Below, piece by piece: positions 1-5,570 of a stretch of DNA of 5,570 bases. The stretch is taken from positions 1 to 5,570 of the forward strand of contig JAUPVE010000045.1 of the NCBI GenBank assembly GCA_030917205.1, read 5' to 3'. This DNA is from Patescibacteria group bacterium. Its GTDB lineage: Bacteria; Patescibacteriota; Patescibacteriia; UBA1558; GWA2-36-10. The number at the start of each line of letters is the position of its first letter. Within the stretch, counting starts at the first letter, position 1. A model generated the notes under the pieces. The model searched no databases. It saw nothing but the letters and a program-made list of their open reading frames with translations, and was not told where the DNA came from. The position numbers and the translations under genes were made by a program.

Positions 1-867
1 CTGCGGATAAGAATACATAAAACTATAAGCTTGTATTTTTTTCAATAAATAATTATTTTTGTAGGCATAAAAAATTTGACCAATCTCCATGATGAGCCAA
101 GCTGGCCAGAGCAGGATGATAGAAAAAATATGATAATTTTTTAGCATCACCCACAGACGATTGCGCTCAAACCAATAAACAGATTTCATGCTACGCTGAA
201 ATTCATATTTGTGATAAATCTGACTGTCTGGTATCAAATAATTATCATAGCCCAAAAGCTGTAAGCTCCAACCCAAATCTAAATCCTCTAAATAAAGAAA
301 CATGGCATCATCAAAAAGATAGCCCAATTTTTCCAAAGCCTCCATATTGATAAGCACTCCAGCTCCTGAAGCGTAATTTATTTTATGGATATCATAATGT
401 CCCATATCCACTTGACCACTCTTGACGCCATAACCAAAACCCAAAAAGTGAATCTGATTACCCAAAGTATTTATTTTATTTTTGTCTGGCCAAAGATTAA
501 TCTTGGATTGTAAAGTACCAAATTTATTTTGGCTAGCATAATCATAAAGCGGCTGTAAAAAACCAGGAGTAATAACTGTATCTTGATTTAATAAATAAAT
601 ATATTTGACGCCTATTTCTTTGGCATAGTAATAGCCCGTGTTATTACCGCCCACAAAACCCTCGTTTTTTTCTAATTTTATTAATTTAAAATTAGGAAAA
701 TTATTTTTGATATACTCAACACTTCCATCAGTTGAAGCATTGTCCACTACTAAAATCTCCAAATCAAAATCCGTATAATTTTCTTGATTTAATAATGGCA
801 ACAAATCTGGCCAATATTTTTGACCATTGTAGCTAACAATAATTACTAATACTTTATCTTTTGTCAT
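1..867 (-). CDS. Family-2 glycosyltransferase, rhamnosyltransferase-like, partial (C-terminus beyond the window)
   Basis: The gene reads from ATG at 867 and stays open to position 1, giving 289 residues; the stop lies outside the window. It looks like a GT-A fold, GT2 family inverting transferase that adds a sugar (rhamnose or similar) from a nucleotide donor to a lipid-linked or surface glycan at the inner membrane face. Visible motifs are the nucleotide-binding VDNASTDGS at residues 41-49, NEGFVGGNN at 68-76, the metal-site equivalent NQD at 94-96 in the place of DXD, SGAG at 167-170, the acceptor/base motif ED.D at 194-197, H219, and RNRLW at 235-239. A hydrophobic segment at about 247-267 should be a membrane helix or re-entrant anchor. 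Residue 201, usually Arg in the 'ED.DL..R' motif, is Ser. The start overlaps the DUF2304 gene by 14 bases, indicating coupled translation. The family is clear; the donor and acceptor sugars are not. Confidence 0.9.
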   Translation of the reverse strand, partial: MTKDKVLVIIVSYNGQKYWPDLLPLLNQENYTDFDLEILVVDNASTDGSVEYIKNNFPNFKLIKLEKNEGFVGGNNTGYYYAKEIGVKYIYLLNQDTVITPGFLQPLYDYASQNKFGTLQSKINLWPDKNKINTLGNQIHFLGFGYGVKSGQVDMGHYDIHKINYASGAGVLINMEALEKLGYLFDDAMFLYLEDLDLGWSLQLLGYDNYLIPDSQIYHKYEFQRSMKSVYWFERNRLWVMLKNYHIFSIILLWPAWLIMEIGQIFYAYKNNYLLKKIQAYSFMYSYPQ

Positions 868-1195
868 CAATTTCTTTTTCACCTAAAGCTCTACTCCGCA
901 CCAATTTGGTAATTGACTCCTCTATTTTATTCATGCGCACAAATATTTTGAAAAGCAAATAAAATATTACTAGCACCGAAATATAAATCATCAGATCAGC
1001 TCCACGCGTGATACCCAAAGTCAAAGCTAAGTAGCCAGTACTATCGGGCACCCAAAATACCACCAAAACTGCTAGCCACAAAACCAGCCACCACGCAAAA
1101 CTAGCGATAGTAATTTTTTGGGCCTTGAGCTGAGTATAAATACGCCAAAGATTCATAGCCACAAAAATAGAAACAATAATCTGCAAAGTTAACAT
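854..1195 (-). CDS. DUF2304 family small membrane protein
   Basis: This is a 113-residue protein with three predicted membrane segments at about residues 3-20, 30-49 and 68-86. A charged, helix-prone tail follows, from about 87 to 113 (RMNKIEESITKLV and on). The GITRGADL.IY stretch at 61-71, leading into the third helix, is the hallmark I recall for DUF2304. The length of about 110 residues is normal for the family. DUF2304 proteins commonly sit beside soluble GT2 enzymes. Here the ATG lies one base after the TAA of a DPM1-like transferase (TAATATG), which implies coupled translation. I infer that it anchors or assists that enzyme at the membrane, comparable in role, not proven in ancestry, to the DPM2/DPM3 subunits of eukaryotic dolichyl-phosphate mannose synthase. 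No catalytic motif is visible, and the biochemical role of the family is unproven. Confidence 0.85.
   Translation of the reverse strand: MLTLQIIVSIFVAMNLWRIYTQLKAQKITIASFAWWLVLWLAVLVVFWVPDSTGYLALTLGITRGADLMIYISVLVIFYLLFKIFVRMNKIEESITKLVRSRALGEKEIDDKR
879..884 (-). promoter_or_regulatory. Possible Shine-Dalgarno site for the rhamnosyltransferase-like gene
   Basis: Read on the minus strand, AGGTGA lies inside the 3' end of the DUF2304 gene, 11 bases before the ATG at 867. It matches part of the AGGAGGTGA anti-SD complement, but the spacing is slightly long. It is the only recognisable ribosome-binding sequence among the gene starts seen here, and it supports choosing ATG 867. It could be chance, since it sits in coding sequence. 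Confidence 0.3.
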
Positions 1196-1196
1196 A

Positions 1197-1847
1197 TTAT
1201 TTTTTTATAAACCAATCAATTAATATTTTCAAACCACCACCAAAACCCTGACCAAACTCACGATAAATAATAGTGACCGGCACTTCCTGAAAGCGCAAGT
1301 TGCACTTTTTGGTACGCGCTACTATCTCACTGGCGTGAGCCATAGCGTCTTGTTTGATCTCTATTTTTTCAGCTGCTAGCCTGTTCAAAGCTCGGAAGCC
1401 ATTGTGAACATCGGATAATTTTAAACCAGTCAAAAGATTGTTGAGCCAAATAGCTGGCTTGATGATGAAAAATTTTTTCAACCAAGGAATCTGATTGGCT
1501 TGCAAAAATTTTGAACCAAAAACAATATCAGCCTTGCCCTCTATAATAGGTGTGATGACTTTATTTATTTCTTCAGCTAAAAACTGCCCGTCAGAATCAA
1601 AATGCACAATCACATCAGCTCCCTGACTGAGGGCATACAAAGTCCCAGTATAAAGCGCTGCTCCCTGCCCACGATTGATAGCATGACTCAAAACTGTGAC
1701 TCCATGGCTATGAGCTATTTGCCTGGTCTCATCACTAGAACCATCATCAACCACTACTATTTGATAATCATAATTTTTCAGCGATGCCAAAACAGCCCCA
1801 ATATGCTTGGCTTCATTGTAACTAGGAATAACAACAAAAACTTTCAT
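1197..1847 (-). CDS. Family-2 glycosyltransferase, polyprenyl/dolichyl-phosphate mannose synthase (DPM1)-like
   Basis: This is a 216-residue soluble GT-A enzyme from the GT2 branch that moves a sugar from a nucleotide donor onto a polyprenyl phosphate at the cytoplasmic membrane face. Motifs run in the usual order: VIPSYNE at 6-12, VVDDGSSDET at 32-41, NRGQGAAL at 58-65, the metal-binding DSDGQ at 84-88, DVHNGFRAL at 146-154, a conserved Glu (SEI) at 174, and EVPVTI.Y at 188-195. It has no membrane helix of its own; the DUF2304 gene one base downstream probably supplies the anchor. I chose ATG 1847. A TTG codon directly before it, at 1850, would add one residue and also opens the frame, but ATG gives the family's normal MKVFVVIP start. 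No Shine-Dalgarno motif is seen in the AT-rich leader. The donor could be GDP-mannose, UDP-glucose or another sugar nucleotide. Confidence 0.9.
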   Translation of the reverse strand: MKVFVVIPSYNEAKHIGAVLASLKNYDYQIVVVDDGSSDETRQIAHSHGVTVLSHAINRGQGAALYTGTLYALSQGADVIVHFDSDGQFLAEEINKVITPIIEGKADIVFGSKFLQANQIPWLKKFFIIKPAIWLNNLLTGLKLSDVHNGFRALNRLAAEKIEIKQDAMAHASEIVARTKKCNLRFQEVPVTIIYREFGQGFGGGLKILIDWFIKK

Positions 1848-1870
1848 CAAAAAATTATTTACGATCTTTT

Positions 1871-2137
1871 TTATAAACCATTATAATGCATAGAGCCGGC
1901 CGCTTTGAAAGCTGTAAATCTCTCAGGTGAAGGCAACTCTGGCCAAGTCTGATAAACAGCTTGCTCATAATTACTACTGCTTGGATCGGCTTTTAGATCA
2001 CCAATCCTCTCTTGAAAAACAGCAACTTCTGTACTTTTTCTTGTTTCATAATTATCACTACTCAAACCCGCTCGTAATATAGCGTCAGCATTTTGCGGAG
2101 TATTCTCTGCTTGTGATTCTGGTGTTTCTATACTCAT
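1871..2137 (-). CDS. Small hypothetical protein, paralogue of the gene just upstream
   Basis: This is an 88-residue protein that I do not recognise. The first 30 or so residues are polar and rich in E, S, Q, N and P (MSIETPESQAENTPQNAD), so probably disordered. Two conserved blocks follow: EVAVFQERI at 37-45, likely helical, and a C-terminal block at 65-85 with WPE, PERFTAFKAA and SMH. Both blocks recur in the neighbouring 76-residue protein at 2157-2387, which supports real coding by both genes. There is no signal peptide, membrane segment or cysteine. It starts 19 bases after the neighbour's stop and ends 23 bases before the ATG of the DPM1-like transferase. ATG 2137 is the only reasonable start; no Shine-Dalgarno motif is seen. 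No function is assigned. Its place suggests service to the glycan operon, but it might equally be an unrelated passenger. Confidence 0.75.
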   Translation of the reverse strand: MSIETPESQAENTPQNADAILRAGLSSDNYETRKSTEVAVFQERIGDLKADPSSSNYEQAVYQTWPELPSPERFTAFKAAGSMHYNGL

Positions 2138-2156
2138 ATCATTACATTTAATTTGA

Positions 2157-2387
2157 TTAAAAATACTTCTCTAAAAAATGCATACTGATTGCTGCTTTCA
2201 TAGCAGTTAATCTTTCTGGATCTGTTATCTCTGGAAAAGTCGACTTTATTTTATTCTCCAGTGCTTCACAGCCACCATTACTATCTAATTCTAAATCTGC
2301 CTCTGTAAACTGTTCTATTCTTTCATTAAAAAGAGCCAATTCTACTCTTTTCATAGCTTCTTTTTCATCAGGCACGTCAAAATTCAT
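2157..2387 (-). CDS. Small hypothetical protein, paralogue of the gene just downstream
   Basis: This is a 76-residue, acidic, probably helical cytoplasmic protein of unknown function. It shares two blocks with the 88-residue protein at 1871-2137. Block one is ELALFNERI at 16-24, with six of nine positions identical to the partner. Block two is at 51-71 and contains FPE, PERLTAMKAA and SMHF, with 13 of 21 positions identical. The linker between blocks is longer here (26 against 19 residues), while the N-terminus is much shorter and lacks the polar extension. It has one cysteine at residue 40 and no membrane segment or signal peptide. It lies 30 bases after the stop of the sugar dehydrogenase gene, on the same strand. 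ATG 2387 is the natural start; no Shine-Dalgarno motif precedes it. The conserved pattern makes a chance ORF unlikely. Confidence 0.75.
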   Translation of the reverse strand: MNFDVPDEKEAMKRVELALFNERIEQFTEADLELDSNGGCEALENKIKSTFPEITDPERLTAMKAAISMHFLEKYF

Positions 2388-2417
2388 AATATTTTTAGTT
2401 AATGTATCAAAATTATT

Positions 2418-3464
2418 TTATTCTTCATTATCAGAGTAGCTTTGCCCCTCCATAGTCTGATGCAATACTGCTGTTGCTCGATAAAAATCCACAGCTAACT
2501 GCAAACCTTCATCCAGATCAACCAAGGGAAACCAATTTAATTCATTCTTAGCCAGACTAATATCAGGTATAGTTGGCTGGTTGCTATGAGCGTATTGATC
2601 AGTATAATTAATCTTGGCACTAGAATTAGTTAGTTTGATAATTTTTTCAGCTACTTGAGTCAATGTATATGGATTTTCACTACCCAAGTTGACTGGCCTA
2701 TTGATATCTGAGGCCATCAGATTGATCAAAGCATCGACAATATCTTTGACATAACAAAAAGTCATAGTCAAATTCTTGTCACCAGCAATCGTCACATCCT
2801 CACCAGCTACTGACTGACGAATAAAATCAGCCACCTGCCGACCACTGTGTTGTAACATACGCGGACCATAGGTACTAAAAATTCTAGCAATTTTGGCATC
2901 GACTTTGGCCGTATCGCGATAAATAGCCGTGGCCATTTCAGCAAATCTCTTACCTTCATTGTAGCAAGCTCTGGGTCCCAAAAAATCCATCATCCCTACA
3001 TACTCTTCTGGTACTGGCTCACTATTGGCTGGCGGATTACCATAAACCGCTGAAGATGAGGCCAACAAAAACTTAGCCTTATTTCTTTTGGCTAATTCCA
3101 AACTTTTAATCACACCAACTGAATTAGCCGTGGTAGTTTGGACTGGAAATTTCAAATAATCTTTGGGGGCAGTCGGACAAGCTAAATTATATATTTCTTG
3201 AAAGCCTTGAATATCTACTTTGAAACGCTTGAGTTCTGGCAAATCAGCATAATCAATATGCTTAGTGATATTGTGACGGACAAACTCAAAATTTGGATAC
3301 TCCAGTAGTGCTCGAATGTTTTCTACATCACTAGAGACGAAATTATCAACGCAAATGACATTGTCACCTTTTTTGACTAATTCTTCACAAAGGTATGAGC
3401 CAATAAATCCAGCCCCACCTAAAACTAGTACATTTTTATTTTCCATTAAAACTTTTGTCGACAT
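2418..3464 (-). CDS. NAD-dependent epimerase/dehydratase (extended SDR), UDP-glucuronate decarboxylase-like
   Basis: This 348-residue nucleotide-sugar enzyme has a full-length extended SDR fold. The N-terminal Rossmann part shows GGAGFIG at 16-22 (NAD binding) and VDNF at 39-42. Next come NLACPTAP at 93-100, SSSAVYG at 136-142, the catalytic YNEGK with Tyr168 and Lys172, RIFSTYGPRM at 194-203, and a C-terminal substrate domain with NLGSENPYT at 259-267. LACP.AP, YNEGKR and STYGPRM point to the UDP-xylose synthase/ArnA decarboxylase branch. However, the Glu expected after SSS is Ala139, and the Arg expected before 'PDI' is Thr298; both are needed by known decarboxylases. About 13 extra residues lie at roughly 68-90. 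It may therefore be a 4-epimerase or another sugar-modifying SDR. A second start, ATG at 3446 (MENKNVLVLGG), is equally plausible. The neighbours are glycosyltransferases, consistent with donor-sugar supply. Confidence 0.85.
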   Translation of the reverse strand: MSTKVLMENKNVLVLGGAGFIGSYLCEELVKKGDNVICVDNFVSSDVENIRALLEYPNFEFVRHNITKHIDYADLPELKRFKVDIQGFQEIYNLACPTAPKDYLKFPVQTTTANSVGVIKSLELAKRNKAKFLLASSSAVYGNPPANSEPVPEEYVGMMDFLGPRACYNEGKRFAEMATAIYRDTAKVDAKIARIFSTYGPRMLQHSGRQVADFIRQSVAGEDVTIAGDKNLTMTFCYVKDIVDALINLMASDINRPVNLGSENPYTLTQVAEKIIKLTNSSAKINYTDQYAHSNQPTIPDISLAKNELNWFPLVDLDEGLQLAVDFYRATAVLHQTMEGQSYSDNEE

Positions 3465-3491
3465 ATTGTTTTTTTATATTTTTAAATAAAA

Positions 3492-4190
3492 TTAATTATA
3501 TTTGCCAAAAAGATTATTGAGCCTGACTTTGAAAACTTCTAAAAAAACTTTGGGATAATGCCACCATTTGACACTAGAAGTATAATCATTGACCCAAGTG
3601 ACTGGCATTTCTTTAATTTTTAAATTATTTTTTTTGACTAGCCAGATCAGCTCAAAGTCAAAGCCAAAGCCAGACAAGGTCATCTGATTAAAAAGTGTTT
3701 GGACTTTTTTATTAAAAATCTTGAAACCACATTGAGTATCTTTGACCCGACGATCGATCAGCAAGCGAATCAACAAATTACCCAAACGACCTAAAAATAC
3801 TTTTATTTTATTTTGATTGACTACTATTTTTGACTCCGGCAAAGCTCGGGAAGCAATCAGAATATCGTAACTTGTAAAATATTTTATAAAATTATCAAGC
3901 TCCGTAATATCAGTCGAGTTATCAGCATCCATAAAGAGAATCCAATCACTCGTGGCCGCCAAAACTCCTTTGCGGACTGAGTAGCCTTTGCCATGATTTT
4001 TCAAATTGCGTAATACTCTGACACCATCTATTTTCGCTAAAACCAACAGAGTATCATCAGTCGAGCAATCATCGACGACTATAATCTCCCCGCTGATAGC
4101 TTGGGCAATAAAATATTTTTTTATTTTTTCAATGGTCTGAGCGATGACAGTAGCTTCATTGAAAGCTGGTATGACTACAGAAATATTCAT
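3492..4190 (-). CDS. Family-2 glycosyltransferase, dolichyl-phosphate beta-glucosyltransferase (ALG5)-like
   Basis: This is a 232-residue GT-A enzyme likely to transfer glucose or a related sugar from a nucleotide donor to a polyprenyl-phosphate carrier. Visible motifs are VIPAFNE at 6-12, VVDDCSTDDT at 38-47, NHGKGYSVRKG at 65-75, the metal-binding DADNSTD at 88-94, a basic amphipathic stretch LGRLGNLLIRLL at 133-144, DTQCGFKIF at 151-159, FDFELIWL at 178-185 and EMPVTW at 194-199. This order and the N.GKG and DTQCGFK motifs match the ALG5/DPG-synthase subgroup better than plain DPM1. No clear transmembrane helix is present, so membrane contact may be peripheral. The ATG at 4190 lies three bases after the TAA of the protease gene, without a Shine-Dalgarno motif, so translation is probably coupled. 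The exact sugar is not readable from sequence. Confidence 0.9.
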   Translation of the reverse strand: MNISVVIPAFNEATVIAQTIEKIKKYFIAQAISGEIIVVDDCSTDDTLLVLAKIDGVRVLRNLKNHGKGYSVRKGVLAATSDWILFMDADNSTDITELDNFIKYFTSYDILIASRALPESKIVVNQNKIKVFLGRLGNLLIRLLIDRRVKDTQCGFKIFNKKVQTLFNQMTLSGFGFDFELIWLVKKNNLKIKEMPVTWVNDYTSSVKWWHYPKVFLEVFKVRLNNLFGKYN

Positions 4191-4193
4191 AAA

Positions 4194-5570
4194 TTAATCA
4201 AGCAAAATATCTAAATTATAACCATTTTTATCTTGCGCATTGCGTAGATAGACATTACTTTTTTCTAAGCCCTTGCTATCATAAATTCTCAATAAGGCTG
4301 AAGCAGATTTGTTGGGTAAAGCCAAAAGCTCTACCAAGCCATCACCAGAAAGATCACGGGCCGACAATCTAATACCAGAAGTCAAATACTGACTATAAGC
4401 TATAAAATCATAAAGGGCTGTGCCATTAAAATTAAAAGCTCTGACTTGGGGCATGGTATTTTTGGCCGGTACAGTGACAATATCTTGCCAACCGTCATGA
4501 TCAAGATCACCGACAGTCAGCCAGACACCCTTGGTCATTTTTTTATCATAAGCAAAAAATTGATAGAGCAATAAGCCATCATTATTAAACACTTTGATAT
4601 GTGGACCACCGTTTGAGGCTGGCGCAGTGATAATCTCGGCCTTACCGTCATTATCCACATCGCCTACAGCTATATTGACCCCACCTTTGAATTTAGCGTC
4701 ATAGGCCACAAAACTTTTGAGAAATGATCCATTGGCCTTGAATACTTTTATTTCTGAACCTCCAGTCACTTGAGCGGTCACTATCTGCTTGCTCTTATCA
4801 CCTTGCAAATCACCGACAGCTAGGTTGACTCCGCCTGTATATTTACCATCATAGGCAAAAAATTCATTGATCAGAGATCCTTGATTAGAAAATACTCTGA
4901 CATGAGGTCCGCCTCTGGACAAGGGAGCGGTCACTATTTCATAGGAGCCATTGTTATCCAAATCACCAGTAGCCAGATTGACTCCACCTTTGAATTTTTT
5001 ATCATAAGCTAAAAATGAAGACAGTAGATTACCCTTGTCATTCATGATCAAAATCTCAGGGGTAAGATTGGCCTGCGGAGCTAAAACAATTTTGATAGTT
5101 TGATTATAATATTTATTGGCTGCATCCAACGCTGCACCAATATTGAGCAAACCTTTACCTAATTTTTTATAAATCAAAGGACTAGCCGCCTGTAAGCTAT
5201 CGGAACTAGCTAAAAGTATTGAGTACAAATCAGCCGGACGCAAATTCGGATAGTTCATCTTCAATAAGGACAAGGCACCCGTGACCATCGGAGCTGCTAC
5301 TGAGGTACCGGACCAACCACCACGATAATAGCTACTAAAATTCACATCAGCTAAATCATGATAGACAGTCGAATAGACATTGACACCAGGGGCTGATATA
5401 TCAATACATTTTTCTCCATAATTAGAAAAAGCGGACAATTTATTTTGACTATCAACAGCAGCGACGCCTATGACTTTGTTTATATTATCAAAATCACAAA
5501 CTGGATAAGCTGGCTCAATATCTAGATCCACACCACTCTTACTCTCATTACCAGAAGCCGCTACTATCAT
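4194..5570 (-). CDS. Subtilisin-like (S8) serine protease with C-terminal FG-GAP/VCBS-like repeats, partial (N-terminus beyond the window)
   Basis: 458 residues are visible, open to the window edge; the Met at 5570 is almost certainly internal, because the signal peptide, any prodomain and the catalytic Asp and His regions are absent. What remains is the C-terminal half of an S8 peptidase: the oxyanion-hole Asn in AASGNE (residue 8), FSNYGEKCIDISAPG at 48-62, the catalytic Ser90 in SGTSVAAP, and the domain-closing GKGLLNIGAALDAA at 138-151. Cys25 and Cys55 could form a disulfide. From about residue 164, six units of about 50 residues resemble FG-GAP/VCBS propeller blades with calcium-type loops. 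No C-terminal sorting motif or membrane anchor is seen. The protein is expected to act outside the cell, as a secreted or surface protease. Its TAA is three bases from the next gene's ATG, so it belongs to the same operon. The substrate is unknown. Confidence 0.9.
   Translation of the reverse strand: MIVAASGNESKSGVDLDIEPAYPVCDFDNINKVIGVAAVDSQNKLSAFSNYGEKCIDISAPGVNVYSTVYHDLADVNFSSYYRGGWSGTSVAAPMVTGALSLLKMNYPNLRPADLYSILLASSDSLQAASPLIYKKLGKGLLNIGAALDAANKYYNQTIKIVLAPQANLTPEILIMNDKGNLLSSFLAYDKKFKGGVNLATGDLDNNGSYEIVTAPLSRGGPHVRVFSNQGSLINEFFAYDGKYTGGVNLAVGDLQGDKSKQIVTAQVTGGSEIKVFKANGSFLKSFVAYDAKFKGGVNIAVGDVDNDGKAEIITAPASNGGPHIKVFNNDGLLLYQFFAYDKKMTKGVWLTVGDLDHDGWQDIVTVPAKNTMPQVRAFNFNGTALYDFIAYSQYLTSGIRLSARDLSGDGLVELLALPNKSASALLRIYDSKGLEKSNVYLRNAQDKNGYNLDILLD
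4197..5081 (-). repeat. Six in-gene repeats of 50-51 codons encoding FG-GAP/VCBS-like propeller blades
   Basis: Units read at 5081-4929, 4928-4776, 4775-4626, 4625-4473, 4472-4320 and 4319-4197 (the last only 41 codons). The consensus blade is: hydrophobic strand (I/V)KVF, a turn with NDG or NQG, F.AYD.KFKGGVN.AVGD, then a DxDxDG-like loop and (E/Q)I(V/I)TAP. Calcium-type loops are DLDNNG, DVDNDG, DLDHDG and DLSGDG in units 1, 3, 4 and 5; unit 2 has DLQGDK and lacks the key positions. The first four units are well conserved and the last two drift. The periodicity shows at DNA level too: the plus-strand words 'ttgac(t/c)cc(a/g)cct' recur near 4675, 4825 and 4978. Such blades usually build a beta-propeller for binding or stabilising a secreted protein. 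Confidence 0.88.

Noticed and set aside
672..695. A 9-base inverted repeat (ctaatttta / taaaattag) with a 6-base loop, terminator-like in shape.
   Set aside because: It is pure A/T-rich sequence in the middle of the rhamnosyltransferase-like gene, encodes ordinary residues, and has no GC stem; chance is sufficient.
1848..1850. TTG as the start of the DPM1-like gene.
   Set aside because: The adjacent ATG at 1847 gives the normal family N-terminus, and TTG would add only one residue.
1602..1886. A 94-codon open frame on the plus strand.
   Set aside because: It runs antisense to the well-supported DPM1-like gene, has no recognisable domain and no plausible start signal; it is a shadow of the real gene.
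1871..2387. The two small adjacent genes as a toxin-antitoxin pair.
   Set aside because: They are paralogues of each other with no toxin motif or DNA-binding motif that I can recognise; tandem duplication explains them better.
2388..2417. A TTGATA word as a -35 box of an internal promoter.
   Set aside because: No acceptable -10 hexamer lies at 16-18 bases (only ATGAAT, overlapping the gene start); background AT richness accounts for it.
1..5570. All seven visible stop codons are TAA, raising the idea of TGA recoded to glycine as in some candidate-phylum lineages.
   Set aside because: No gene contains an in-frame TGA, and the glycine-rich motifs are complete without it; TAA preference fits low GC.

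Overview
The window is a dense, AT-rich, entirely minus-strand gene run. Transcription reads from position 5570 down towards position 1. Gaps between genes are 1 to 30 bases, or short overlaps, so it looks like one stretch of a single operon. No RNA gene, mobile element, CRISPR array or terminator is visible. The compact layout, the FG-GAP-like repeats of the 'GGVNLAVGD...GGPHIKVF' kind behind a subtilase, and the DUF2304/GT2 pairing all resemble candidate-phylum (Patescibacteria, Parcubacteria-like) genomes. This lineage guess comes from remembered family patterns and has moderate confidence. The standard bacterial code fits: all seven visible stops are TAA, and no gene needs TGA as a sense codon.

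Layout in transcription order: (1) 5570-4194, the 3' part of a secreted subtilisin-like protease with a C-terminal FG-GAP/VCBS-like propeller; its N-terminus lies outside the window. (2) 4190-3492, a soluble family-2 glycosyltransferase resembling dolichyl-phosphate glucosyltransferase (ALG5). (3) 3464-2418, an extended short-chain dehydrogenase (nucleotide-sugar enzyme) with a UDP-glucuronate-decarboxylase-like framework but changed catalytic positions. (4, 5) 2387-2157 and 2137-1871, two small unrecognised proteins that are paralogues of each other. (6) 1847-1197, a family-2 glycosyltransferase resembling dolichyl-phosphate mannose synthase (DPM1). (7) 1195-854, a DUF2304 membrane protein. 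(8) 867-1, a rhamnosyltransferase-like family-2 glycosyltransferase with a C-terminal membrane segment, cut by the window start; its frame is open through position 1.

Taken together this is a cell-surface glycan module. The dehydrogenase would remodel a nucleotide sugar. The ALG5-like and DPM1-like enzymes would load sugars onto a polyprenyl-phosphate carrier, the latter probably held at the membrane by DUF2304. The last transferase would extend a glycan. The exported protease lies only three bases upstream of the first transferase, so it may be co-expressed with the pathway or be one of its targets; that link is inference. The least explained element is the tandem pair of small paralogues in the middle of the operon.
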